Assembly: GCF_052064335.1 (NCBI RefSeq)
Contig: NZ_JBQHVU010000034.1
Coordinates: 1-9,092, forward strand
Source: Weimeria sp002480925
Lineage (GTDB): Bacteria; Bacillota; Clostridia; Lachnospirales; Lachnospiraceae
Length of the DNA stretch: 9,092 bases
Direction of reading: 5' to 3'
A program made the position numbers and the translations under genes. Position 1 is the stretch's first letter, and every line of letters starts with the position of its first letter. Under the pieces are notes generated by a model. The model saw nothing but the letters and a program-made list of their open reading frames with translations, searched no databases and was not told where the DNA came from. This document shows, piece by piece, positions 1 to 6,442 of this stretch.

Positions 1-30
1 TGTACTATAGATTTTTTTTGGCGAAAAAAT

Positions 31-1098
31 TGTACAGGAAAATGTATGCTTTTTCAATATTTACAAGGGTTACAGCGTTTTAGCTACCCACACAAACTGA
101 TGAAGAGCCAAGCTTTATGACTATATCGAGAGCCATTACATTTCTGAACGGAAGAATTATGTTTTCGTGGATGAGGTGCAGCTTTGTGATGGGTTTGAAC
201 TGGCTATCAACAGCCTGCATACTTCACGTAAATACGATCTCTATATCACAGGCTCAAATGCCTTCCTGCTCAGTTCTGATTTGACTACGCTGTTTACAGG
301 AAGATACATCGAGATTCATGTCTTCCCGTTCAGCTTTGCCGAATTTTGCCGATACTATGAAGAGGAGAAGGATATCGCAAAGCTGTTTGATGAGTATGTG
401 ATTAAGGGCGGCCTGGCAGGCTCCTATGAATACCGCACTGACCGAGACCGGACAAACTATATCCGGGATGTCTATGATACAATCATAAACCGTGATCTGG
501 TCATGAAATATCATTTGCCGGATACTACGACACTGGAGCATCTGGCGGAGTTTATGATGGACAATGTTTCCAACCTGACCTCCCCCAATAACATCAGCGA
601 TACACTTTCTGCCAATGTGGTTGCCACAAATCACAAGACTGTCGGCAACTACATCAAATATCTCTGCGACGCCTATGTATTTTACGGTGTTCGCCGTATG
701 ATATCCGGGGAAAGAAATATTTGAAGACTTCTGTAAAGTATTATCTCAGCGATACGGGAATCCGCTTTGCGAGGCTTGGCAGAAGGAATCTGGATTATGG
801 ACGGATGTATGAGAATATCGTCTGTATCGAGTTGATGCGGCGAGGATATGAGGTCTATGTCGGGAAACTATATCAGAAGGAAGTGGATTTTGTTGCTGTG
901 CGAGGCGATGAAAAAATGTATATCCAGGTAAGTGACGATATTTCCCGGGCAGAGACCTTCGAGCGCGAATATGATCCACTTCTTAAGATCAAAGACGCAT
1001 ACCCTAAGCTGATCCTGGCGAATACCCGTCATGAGACTTACGACTACGAGGGCATTAAGGTATACAATCTGGCAGACTGGCTACTTGAAAAGAATTAA
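31..1098 (+). pseudogene. Broken AAA ATPase of the DUF4143 family
   Basis: This is a decayed ATPase of the AAA_14/DUF4143 type, a family common in gut Bacillota whose cellular role is not established. A degraded Walker A-like stretch (TGKCMLFQYL, about 34-63) is followed by a shortened linker. A frame change lies near 107-113, after which LYDYIE and the Walker B strand NYVFVDEVQ (155-181) read in a second frame. The sensor-like ITGSNAFLLS follows near 246-275. At 697 a single missing base shifts the frame again: reading from T697 as TAT restores YDIRGKKYLKTSVKYYLSDTG, which joins to the C-terminal nuclease-like domain (EVDFVAV, IQVSDD, VYNLADWLL) ending at 1098. Two frame breaks and the short P-loop-to-Walker B distance argue for a pseudogene. 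The family assignment is from recognised motifs; the exact 5' limit is uncertain. Confidence 0.8.
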
Positions 1099-1191
1099 GC
1101 AAATCGGAATTTGCAGATCAGATGGTATTTGAGGATAAATCTGGAAACTGAAGAGCATAAGGAATCAGCAAACCTTAAACGCCTTCATGGG

Positions 1192-1300
1192 CTACCGAAA
1201 GTTCGATGAGCAGGGTGTTAACTGACAACGCTTCTTCTTTTCATCTCCAAAGAACTGATCTGGTATACGTCCGTCTGAAAGAGCTTTTCCGTTTTCTTCC
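1192..1300 (-). other. Possible transposase relic, weakly supported
   Basis: The stretch between the ATPase pseudogene and the IS21 end holds no intact gene. On the minus strand one frame is open from about 1302 down to a stop at 1192-1194 and reads SDGRIPDQFFGDEKKKR. A neighbouring frame over 1280-1300 gives GKKTEKLF. Together these faintly resemble the N-terminal region of IS66 TnpC proteins, which would imply a frameshifted relic. This is a guess from short similarity. I see nothing assignable in 1099-1191. Confidence 0.2.
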
Positions 1301-1438
1301 CTGCATCTCTTTATCGAATGCGGCTACATACTTGTTGACAGTGTTCTTGTCAATACCAAGCCTGGTTGCAATCTGTCGGTTGCTTACACCATCCCGGTGC
1401 ATCAGATAAATCTTTTGCTTATCAATCAACTTAATCAC
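1241..1438 (-). pseudogene. istA: istA 5' fragment (IS21-family transposase N-terminus)
   Basis: The N-terminal helix-turn-helix of an IS21-family IstA transposase survives here: MIKLIDKQKIYLMHRDG followed by VSNRQIATRLGIDKNTVNKY. In intact elements this part binds the terminal repeats. The start is GTG at 1438, preceded on the minus strand by AAAGGAGG about ten bases upstream, so the original translation signal is intact. After about 46 residues (FDKEMQ) the frame leaves the element and continues into unrelated sequence (GRKRKSSFRRTYTRS...) to a stop at 1241. The DDE catalytic domain is absent, so no active transposase is made. A short DNA-binding peptide could still be translated. Confidence 0.8.
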
Positions 1439-1552
1439 TCTTTCTGGCCCTCCTTTATAGTGTGATCACTTCCTATAAGGATAACTCATTTTGGTGCTGA
1501 GTGACTGAATTTTCAATTAACCATCTGACTTAATTTTAGTTTACCATATACA
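1301..1552 (-). mobile_element. Severed right end of an IS21-family element
   Basis: This 252-bp block is almost identical to 5540-5790, differing by about three positions including a one-base indel near 1447-1453. It contains the IS tip (5'-TGTATATGG on the minus strand, ending at 1552), subterminal repeats including GTGACTGAATTTTCA at 1501-1515, and the start of istA. Both copies lose similarity exactly after ...CCATATACA, which fixes the outer end of the element. Inward the element is cut at about 1301 and runs into unrelated sequence. No second end belongs to this copy, so it cannot move by itself. Confidence 0.85.
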
Positions 1553-1609
1553 ATTGTCGTGTATATTTAAAAAAATAGCAAGATGACAGGTTATCTACCA
1601 TTTACTGTA

Positions 1610-1708
1610 TTAGGGAACATTTTTAACAATAGAGAGGAGGATGTTCCCTAAATCATCTTGACTTTTAGGGAACATCTTAATATAATAAGCAATGAAAAGT
1701 TCCCTAAA
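1610..1708. promoter_or_regulatory. Four-fold inverted half-site array (putative operator) at the fic promoter
   Basis: The word TTAGGGAACAT or its complement occurs four times in alternating orientation, with GGGAAC/GTTCCC cores at 1613-1618 (+), 1643-1648 (-), 1668-1673 (+) and 1699-1704 (-). The first pair forms an exact 11-bp inverted repeat (1610-1620 with 1641-1651) around a 20-nt spacer. The third copy fills the spacer between -35 and -10, and the fourth abuts the ribosome binding site. This placement suits a repressor that occludes polymerase. The binding protein is unknown. Confidence 0.7.
1658..1686 (+). promoter_or_regulatory. fic promoter
   Basis: TTGACT (1658-1663) and TATAAT (1681-1686) are separated by exactly 17 bases, an almost perfect sigma-A promoter. 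Transcription should start near 1693, giving a leader of about 30 nt. One GGGAAC operator half-site lies inside the 17-base spacer. Confidence 0.85.
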
Positions 1709-1721
1709 GGAGGCTGCTTTT

Positions 1722-2657
1722 ATGTCCGTATTTGATGAGATCCAATCTGCTCTTCGTGAGCGAGCTGATCTGAACGCGAGATTATCGCTGATTCCCTATG
1801 AAGGTACGCCTGAAATCAAAGAATTAAGCGGTCAGAAATATCTCTATACGCGTAAGCGGGTCGGAAGCAGGGTCACGTCAACCTATGTCGGAACGTATTC
1901 AGATGAACTGTACCAGTTGCTCCTCAGAAATACCAGGGAAGCGCGTGAGATCCGGAAGAGTTTAAGAAAACTGGACAAAACACTGGCAGAATTAGGTTAC
2001 CAGGAAATCGAACTTGCACCACGTGTCATTCAGAATCTGGACTTTGCCAGAGCCAATATGAAGGCCAACATCTATGATCAGGCGGTTCTGGAAGGGGTTG
2101 CCACTTCTTTTCCGCAGACAGAGGAGATCATTGAAAACGGTAAAGTAAACGGCATGACCGCATCGGATGTCCAGAAGATCCTGAACCTGAAGCATGCCTG
2201 GGAATTCATTCTGGATCAAGACGTGATACAGGCTAAGAGCGATTACTATGTTCTTTGTCATATTGCCCGGCTTGTAAATGAGGGCTTTTTCGCTGACGGC
2301 GGAAGGATCCGCGGTGTTCCTGTAACGATCGGAGGGTCATCTTATATTCCGCCCCTTCCCATGGAATTTGAAGTTAGGGAAAGAATTGAAGAGATCCTGC
2401 AGTCTGATTCAGAAGATATCGACAAAGCAATCTCTTTGTGCCTGTATACGATGAAAAAACAGGTCTTCATCGATGGAAACAAACGTGCTGCCGTCATCTT
2501 TGCCAACCATTTTCTGATTGCCCACGGACAGGGATTTCTGGTGATTCCGGAGGCACACGTTGCTGAGTTTAAAAAGCTTCTTGTAGCTTACTATGAGGGA
2601 GAAACCGCAGATATCATTACGGCATTTCTAAAAGATAACTGCTGGAAGACTTTTTGA
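1722..2657 (+). CDS. Fic-fold protein with a Q-for-H substitution in the Fic motif
   Basis: This 311-residue protein belongs to the Fic/Doc superfamily, whose members usually transfer AMP or another phosphate-containing group to a target protein. The start at 1722 is chosen because AAAGGAGG (1706-1713) lies eight bases upstream; an in-frame ATG at 1692 has no such site and would fall at the predicted transcript start. The N-terminal part (KYLYTRKRVGSRVTSTYVG, then a charged helical stretch) resembles DUF6788-type segments. The Fic core is C-terminal. Its signature reads QVFIDGNKR (residues 247-255) where HPFxDGNxR is expected: the phosphate-anchor DGNKR is kept, but the catalytic His is Gln and the Pro is Val. 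No clean (S/T)xxxE(G/N) inhibitory motif is seen; the nearest segment is SFPQTEE. It is transcribed alone. Function is unproven; loss of classical AMPylation is inferred. Confidence 0.85.
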   Translation: MSVFDEIQSALRERADLNARLSLIPYEGTPEIKELSGQKYLYTRKRVGSRVTSTYVGTYSDELYQLLLRNTREAREIRKSLRKLDKTLAELGYQEIELAPRVIQNLDFARANMKANIYDQAVLEGVATSFPQTEEIIENGKVNGMTASDVQKILNLKHAWEFILDQDVIQAKSDYYVLCHIARLVNEGFFADGGRIRGVPVTIGGSSYIPPLPMEFEVRERIEEILQSDSEDIDKAISLCLYTMKKQVFIDGNKRAAVIFANHFLIAHGQGFLVIPEAHVAEFKKLLVAYYEGETADIITAFLKDNCWKTF

Positions 2658-2776
2658 CAGATTGAGGAGTAAGGCTTTTTCAGGTAATGCCTGCATCAAT
2701 AACAGGGAGACATTAGCTGCAATCGTTAATCGAATGAGGAGACAAAAAAGGACTCTGTAAAGGCTTTAGTATCATG

Positions 2777-2891
2777 TTGACTTCCAATGATTCGTGCGAC
2801 TATAGAAAAATCGTACGCAATCTAACTTTAGAAAAGCCTTAAAAATACTTGTGAATTCCGCATTTTTGCTTGCAATTATGCGGATTTTTTG
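2777..2891 (+). ncRNA. Possible small RNA between promoter and terminator
   Basis: A promoter-like pair, TTGACT (2777-2782) and TATAGA (2801-2806) with an 18-base spacer, is followed about 50 bases later by an intrinsic terminator. The expected transcript would run from about 2813 to 2891. A hairpin with arms CGTGCGA (2793-2799) and TCGTACG (2811-2817) spans the -10 and the start. The -10 is only a fair match and I recognise no RNA family. Upstream, 2658-2776 shows no gene. Confidence 0.35.
2858..2891 (+). terminator. Intrinsic terminator
   Basis: CCGCAT (2858-2863) pairs with ATGCGG (2878-2883) and is followed by ATTTTTTG. It lies 200 bases beyond the fic stop codon and can end either fic readthrough or the short transcript proposed from 2813. 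Confidence 0.7.
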
Positions 2892-2905
2892 TTATACAAT
2901 ATCTA

Positions 2906-2919
2906 GTTGTAAATACAAC
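2906..2919. promoter_or_regulatory. Perfect 14-bp palindrome, putative operator
   Basis: GTTGTA-AA-TACAAC is an exact palindrome just downstream of a plausible promoter (TTGCAA at 2870-2875, 17 bases, TATACA at 2893-2898) and upstream of an AGGAG at 2925-2929. That is a normal position for a dimeric repressor site. The regulator is not identified. Confidence 0.45.
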
Positions 2920-2935
2920 ATTATAGGAGCAAACC

Positions 2936-3079
2936 ATGTATCTTGATTACCTTTGGGGCAATCAGATCGCGGAATTCGGCGTGTACGGGAAGACGGTTCA
3001 CACTTTTGTATATGCATCCGATACCAGTAAGCGGTATATACATATGTATTATAGTGCAGCGAAAGCTGTTGATTTATAA
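2936..3079 (+). CDS. Small ORF (47 aa), perhaps an IS1634-type transposase relic
   Basis: An ATG with AGGAG six bases upstream opens a 47-codon frame beginning MYLDYLWGNQ. I do not recognise the protein as a whole. Its C-terminal part, KRYIHMYYSAAKAVDL, resembles the segment RRMYLHLYYNPEKAVED within the IS1634-family transposase at 7481-9001, so it may be the remnant of a related transposase. Against that, the promoter, palindrome and ribosome binding site ahead of it look functional. It could equally be a genuine short peptide. Nothing shows a signal peptide or membrane segment. The 280 bases after it (3080-3358) show no supportable gene or RNA. Confidence 0.35.
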   Translation: MYLDYLWGNQIAEFGVYGKTVHTFVYASDTSKRYIHMYYSAAKAVDL

Positions 3080-3358
3080 TTATATCTATGTGCGTAGATG
3101 TGGGGCAACGATCTTTTTTGGATGATTGTTCACAGTTATATTTTAGATCCTTGAAAATATTCTTTTATGAGTATTGGAACAAAGTCTAGTCACGGGAGCA
3201 GAAGTGCGTTAGAATACTTGTATCGATTCTATTCAAGATGCTTTATGATGTTTGCACACTGAAGTTGAGGGTAGATGGTAATACGCATTAAGGACGAGCC
3301 TATGAAGATAAATTCAGACTCGCATGGCGGAGCATACCCATCAGCAACCATCACCCCA

Positions 3359-4327
3359 TCACACCCTGTATTTGCTGATGTCTTTCCAATTATTAGGGAA
3401 TCCCATGGCTGTGATCAACTTCGCTTCCGTAAGAGTAGAAGCCTTCTTGATGGTCTTATTGATCAGTTTGATGAGTTCTTTTTTGAATTCCTTGAATTCT
3501 TCTTTCGGAAGAAGATACCGATAAGCGATTACCACAGCGAAGAGATCGTGCTTGCCACAAACGTATTGATTGCCATTCTTGCCAATACCTAGCTTGTCAT
3601 GTAAAGCGGTATCAGGAATATCATAGCGGTCTTTATAGCTGAATAATCTTTCGATATGGGCGCACCTATTTCTGAAGTGTGTGAGTACATGAAGGTAATC
3701 AATCAAGTCTGTATTGGAAAGAGCGGTTCTTTTTGTTGAGAAATCGCGACTGACCTTAACTTGAATTCCGTGTGCCTGAAGAGAATACATTGCAGATAGT
3801 TGTCCGAAGGTCATTACTTTGGTGGCTGCATATAACGGAACATTCCCGTAGGTGTTTCGCTGGTAGAGAGTGTACTCATGATCTGTATCTTTGTTTGCAA
3901 TGTAATCAAGGATATTTACAAGCTTGTTTATGTTGTAACGATTCTTTCTTGTGTTCTGATAATGATTCGGGTCAAGATAATCCTTCTGCAGGTTGGTATA
4001 ACGATCACAGAAAGCATAGGACATCGTTGAGCGAAGTTTCTGCTCGATGAAATTACTATAGTCGAAGATCAGATGACGGAGAGCATCGTCGAACTTATAA
4101 AGAGTGAGGATATCTTCGAAGGTTGTTCCAGGCAGATAGGTTCTGGTCATGTGATCATAGAACAACGTTTTATATCCGCCAATCAGAGCATAGTAGGAAA
4201 TATTTAGAAGCGATTCCTTGGCAGTAGAGTGATCCTTTATGATAAGAAGTTTATCTTCCTCAAGATGCTGGATCTGCTGATCGTAGGTTAAGAACGGTTT
4301 TATTGGTTTGTACGAAGTCTTGCTCAT
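3359..4327 (-). CDS. Abi family protein (Abi_2, HEPN-type abortive infection effector)
   Basis: This 322-residue protein matches the Abi_2 family (AbiD/AbiF type), associated with phage exclusion by growth arrest and thought to act as a HEPN ribonuclease in the cytoplasm. The N-terminus has the typical opening KPIKPFLTYDQQIQHLEEDK, followed by ISYYALIGGYK (about residues 43-53). The HEPN signature R-x4-H is RNRCAH at residues 219-224, inside THFRNRCAHIERLFS, and supplies the presumed catalytic Arg219 and His224. The C-terminus is Lys-rich. The start at 4327 is supported by GGAG (complement of 4334-4337) six bases upstream. The gene appears full length and intact. It is preceded by its own promoter, a short structured RNA and a terminator, so its expression probably depends on readthrough of that terminator. 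The RNase activity and anti-phage role are inferred from the family. Confidence 0.9.
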   Translation of the reverse strand: MSKTSYKPIKPFLTYDQQIQHLEEDKLLIIKDHSTAKESLLNISYYALIGGYKTLFYDHMTRTYLPGTTFEDILTLYKFDDALRHLIFDYSNFIEQKLRSTMSYAFCDRYTNLQKDYLDPNHYQNTRKNRYNINKLVNILDYIANKDTDHEYTLYQRNTYGNVPLYAATKVMTFGQLSAMYSLQAHGIQVKVSRDFSTKRTALSNTDLIDYLHVLTHFRNRCAHIERLFSYKDRYDIPDTALHDKLGIGKNGNQYVCGKHDLFAVVIAYRYLLPKEEFKEFKKELIKLINKTIKKASTLTEAKLITAMGFPNNWKDISKYRV

Positions 4328-4394
4328 AGATATCTCCAGTTAAACCTTGGTGGGGTGATCCTTGACCATTCTTGGAATCAGAAGAAAGGTAAAG

Positions 4395-4418
4395 AAAAAG
4401 AGGGCCCGTAGGTCCTCT
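4395..4418 (-). terminator. Intrinsic terminator in the abi leader
   Basis: On the minus strand AGAGG-A-CC, the tetraloop TACG and GG-C-CCTCT form a hairpin with one A-C mismatch and a C(UACG)G cap, a very stable UNCG-type loop. It is followed by TTTTTCTTT. It lies about 70 bases before the abi start codon, so it should end most transcripts from the upstream promoter and let a minority reach abi. Confidence 0.75.
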
Positions 4419-4459
4419 TCCCGATCGCAGGCATCGCGAGTCTCTGCGACCTGATCACT
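4395..4459 (-). ncRNA. Structured small RNA upstream of the Abi_2 gene (abiF-RNA-like)
   Basis: The region between the abi promoter and the terminator would give an RNA of about 65 nt. Its first half folds into an 8-bp stem, GGTCGCAG with CTGCGATC (one G-U), around a 13-nt loop that contains the self-complementary TCGCGA. The second half is the UACG-capped terminator hairpin. I recall a published 'abiF RNA' motif reported near genes of this Abi type; whether this sequence fits that covariance model is not tested here. The layout copies that of type III toxin-antitoxin loci, so an RNA antitoxin or attenuator role is plausible but inferred. It has no tandem repeats. Confidence 0.6.
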
Positions 4460-4465
4460 GAGAAT

Positions 4466-4494
4466 ATATTAACACAGACGGAGAAAATTGTCCA
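4466..4494 (-). promoter_or_regulatory. Promoter for the abi small RNA and abi
   Basis: On the minus strand TGGACA (4494-4489) and TAATAT (4471-4466) are 17 bases apart, and TGT directly precedes the -10, making it an extended -10. The predicted start is near 4459. Confidence 0.7.
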
Positions 4495-4499
4495 ACGGT

Positions 4500-4739
4500 T
4501 TATAGAGATTTAAGAATGGACTTGACTCCTAGCTTGTACCCGAGAGGGGACTATGCTAGGGACCATGCTTCTATTGTGCCCATCGATGACCTGTTCTTCT
4601 TTTTCAGCGGAAACATGAACTTGAGAACGTCGGCCACACTTTGGTCATCTTGGAATGCTGTGATTTGGGGTGACGTGATATACTATATTTGTAACAGTGA
4701 TGACTAAGGATTATAATAAAGATTAGGAGATAATCAATA
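4500..4739. other. Gene-poor stretch with no assignable function
   Basis: Between the abi promoter and the IS21 end I cannot support a gene. A plus-strand frame from 4516 to 4707 gives 63 residues without a Shine-Dalgarno site or recognisable motif. The minus strand carries an open stretch (QSVADVLKFMFPLKKK, about 4648-4600) without a start or family match. Either could be the edge of an older gene cut by the IS21 insertion. Confidence 0.3.
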
Positions 4740-4755
4740 TGTTATATTTGTCAAG

Positions 4756-4793
4756 TGAAAATTCAGTCACATGACATTTGAAAATTCAGTCAC
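4756..4793 (+). repeat. Tandem subterminal repeats of the IS21 left end
   Basis: TGAAAATTCAGTCAC occurs twice in direct orientation (4756-4770, 4779-4793), 23 bases apart. It occurs in inverted orientation at 1501-1515 and 5739-5753. These are expected IstA binding sites. Confidence 0.85.
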
Positions 4794-4805
4794 ACGTGTC
4801 TTTAT

Positions 4806-4834
4806 ATAGCACCCGCTTTTCAGGCGGATGCTAT
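4806..4834. terminator. Hairpin inside the IS21 left end, possible terminator
   Basis: ATAGCACCCGC (4806-4816) pairs with GCGGATGCTAT (4824-4834) over ten base pairs with one mismatch and a 7-nt loop. Only TTTGTT follows on the plus strand and there is no U-run on the minus strand, so termination would be weak. It may insulate the element from outside transcription. Confidence 0.45.
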
Positions 4835-5010
4835 TTGTTACATCGGATCTGTTACTTTGACAATCGGCTTACCACCACTCGGGGTTAGCCTCTTATCTCC
4901 ATGACTTATATTTTTCAGTCAGTCCACGATCTCTGAGATAGCAGTTGAATATTTCTATTTCGTTTATAAGGGTTAGTCCGCAGTTTGTCTCATTCTCCAG
5001 CTTCTATTTG

Positions 5011-5677
5011 CTATCTCCTTTGATCTCTCTGTCCATAGTCTGTACCGCTGTCTGTTGTCTGGTTGCGGTACAGCATCCTGAGTTTTTCTGCGCTAAGATC
5101 GTGTACCGATGTCTTCAAAAGTTCCGTTATCAGCTCCTGCACTTTGTCTGCTCCGATATCCCGGATAAGCTCCATGACCTCTAGAAAAGATTTCGGATTA
5201 CTGCTATAATAAGACTCGTAGATTTTTTTGACCAGGATATCTGCCTGCATTAGTGCACAGCTATGCGGCAGGGCTCCTGGTTTTTTTTTCAGGGTACGGA
5301 GGTAGTGGAATATATCCAGCTTTACCTCGCCCCAGTCGAACTCACAGATGGCACCGGGTTCGTACAACTGCTTGATAAACGTTTCATGGTGGAGGGTAGT
5401 TCTCATCCAGGCATTCCTGAATTATATTCTCAGCCTCCTTTGTAGAAGTTCTGGGACCTCTGTTCCTTGAATCGTATTTCGGTGCCTGTATTATCGATTC
5501 GGGGAGAGTGGCAGTGTCGGATCACTCTGCAAGAAGCCACTGCATCTCTTTATCGAATGCGGCTACATACTTGTTGACAGTGTTCTTGTCAATACCAAGC
5601 CTGGTTGCAATCTGTCGGTTGCTTACACCATCCCGGTGCATCAGATAAATCTTTTGCTTATCAATCAACTTAATCAC
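5011..5677 (-). pseudogene. istA: istA pseudogene with nonsense, frameshift and internal deletion
   Basis: Pieces of one IS21 IstA transposase lie in order. The HTH N-terminus starts at the GTG at 5677 (same sequence as at 1438, but the Shine-Dalgarno is damaged to ATGAGGG). An in-frame TGA follows after MQWLLAE, beyond which the same frame continues with APKYDSRNRGPRTSTKEAENIIQ in IstA style. A deletion and frame change near 5406 lead to YEPGAICEFDWGEVKLDI, which carries the first catalytic Asp of the DDE core. From there the sequence jumps directly to HYLRTLKKKPGALPHS, which belongs near the C-terminus in intact IstA, so the rest of the catalytic core is missing. The frame ends at 5011. No active transposase can be made. 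Confidence 0.85.
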
Positions 5678-5791
5678 TCTTTCTGGCCCTCATTATAGTG
5701 TGATCACTCCCTATAAGGATAACTCATTTTGGTGCTGAGTGACTGAATTTTCAATTAACCATCTGACTTAATTTTAGTTTACCATATACAG

Positions 5792-6385
5792 CTATTGCTC
5801 TTGGGGCTGTGATTCATTAGAATCCTGTGACCTTTGTTCTGTTGATCCATTTACCCATCGAGTATATAAATCCTCTAATGTTAAAAATGGGAGAATAGCA
5901 TCGAGCATGCGACTGTTACGTTCAGTGCGGCGCTCGCTTTCATGAATTTTGAGATTGTAGATGATTTTTGCGTTTTGCAGAATTCGGGTATCATTATGTT
6001 CAATCCAACGAATCTCATCTTCAATTAGAGATTTGTATTTATCATCTGTTTCGGAATCTACATCATAGAGTACAAGTTCAGATGCAGGAACTGGAATCAT
6101 ATTAAGCAGCTTTAACGTGCCTAAGAGAACCGGATTGCCAGACTCATTTTTAGTCATACGCATAATGGATTTGTTTGAATGTCTGATCTGTCCATTGATG
6201 TAATCGCTATTCTTTGGGGAGGATAGTGGTGCGAAATACTGGTAATCATTGATAGAGATGACAACCCCGACATACTTGCGGTCATGTGTACGATGACCTT
6301 CCTTATTGTCAAAAACATGAATGATTTGGTTATCTACTCTAAGATAACGGATATATTCGTCTGAGACAGCATAAAGCTTGAGCAT
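5792..6385 (-). CDS. toxN: ToxN/AbiQ-family type III toxin endoribonuclease
   Basis: The protein belongs to the ToxN/AbiQ family, sequence-specific endoribonucleases held inactive by an RNA antitoxin. Family marks are the opening KLYAVSDEYIRYLR, RKYVGVVISINDYQYFAPLSSPK (about residues 36-58), GTLKLLNMIPVPASELVLYDV and the helical KYKSLIEDEIRWI. With the ATG at 6385 it has 197 residues, longer than the roughly 170 of ToxN and AbiQ; the excess is a polar Gln/Ser-rich tail. ATG (6385) fits the family N-terminus better; a GTG at 6391 is closer to the GAGG at 6397-6400 and would add two residues. Upstream lie a terminator, a pseudoknot RNA and a promoter, the classical type III order. The stop codon sits one base from an IS21 tip, so the tail could have been altered by that insertion. 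The gene is otherwise intact. Confidence 0.9.
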   Translation of the reverse strand: MLKLYAVSDEYIRYLRVDNQIIHVFDNKEGHRTHDRKYVGVVISINDYQYFAPLSSPKNSDYINGQIRHSNKSIMRMTKNESGNPVLLGTLKLLNMIPVPASELVLYDVDSETDDKYKSLIEDEIRWIEHNDTRILQNAKIIYNLKIHESERRTERNSRMLDAILPFLTLEDLYTRWVNGSTEQRSQDSNESQPQEQ

Positions 6386-6406
6386 GGGCACTTAATCCTC
6401 AGTGAA

Positions 6407-6437
6407 CAAAAAATAAAGCGAGCCTTTCGCAGCTCGC
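6407..6437 (-). terminator. Intrinsic terminator between toxI-like RNA and toxN
   Basis: On the minus strand GCGAGC (6437-6432) pairs with GCTCGC (6423-6418) across an 8-nt loop and is followed by TTTATTTTTTG. In type III systems a terminator here sets the excess of antitoxin RNA over toxin mRNA. Confidence 0.85.
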
Positions 6438-6442
6438 CAGTT

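Larger units (their letters stand above)
4740..5790 (-). mobile_element. Internally deleted IS21-family element with both ends
   Basis: The left tip TGTTATATTTG starts at 4740 and the right tip (TGTATATGG on the minus strand) ends at 5790. Each end carries two subterminal repeats: TGAAAATTCAGTCAC at 4756-4770 and 4779-4793 on the left, and its complement at 5739-5753 plus a degenerate outer copy on the right. This multiple-repeat arrangement is typical of IS21. Intact members are about 2-2.5 kb with istA and istB; this one is 1051 bp, keeps pieces of istA and has no recognisable istB. The right tip abuts the toxN stop codon with one base between. No target-site duplication is evident. Confidence 0.85.

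Noticed and set aside
254..634. 126-residue minus-strand ORF over the ATPase pseudogene
   Set aside because: The plus strand reads as a recognisable DUF4143 ATPase; the minus frame has no family resemblance or ribosome binding site.
1610..1708. GGGAAC/GTTCCC words as LexA (SOS) boxes
   Set aside because: Bacillota LexA sites are close-spaced palindromes (GAAC-N4-GTTC type). Here the inverted halves are 11 or more bases apart and the flanking TTTA/CAT is conserved instead.
3772..4050. 92-residue plus-strand ORF inside the Abi_2 gene
   Set aside because: It is antisense to a clear family member with a HEPN motif; its Cys-rich translation follows from the complementary codons.
4516..4707. 63-residue plus-strand ORF
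   Set aside because: It has no Shine-Dalgarno site, promoter or recognisable motif, and sits in a gap between a promoter and an IS end; treated as unassigned sequence.
4756..4793. Short repeats as a CRISPR or iteron array
   Set aside because: Only two direct copies, and the same word appears inverted at the other IS end, so they are IS21 terminal repeats.
5011..5406. 131-residue minus-strand ORF as an independent gene
   Set aside because: Its content is two non-adjacent parts of IS21 IstA joined by a deletion, so it is part of the istA pseudogene.
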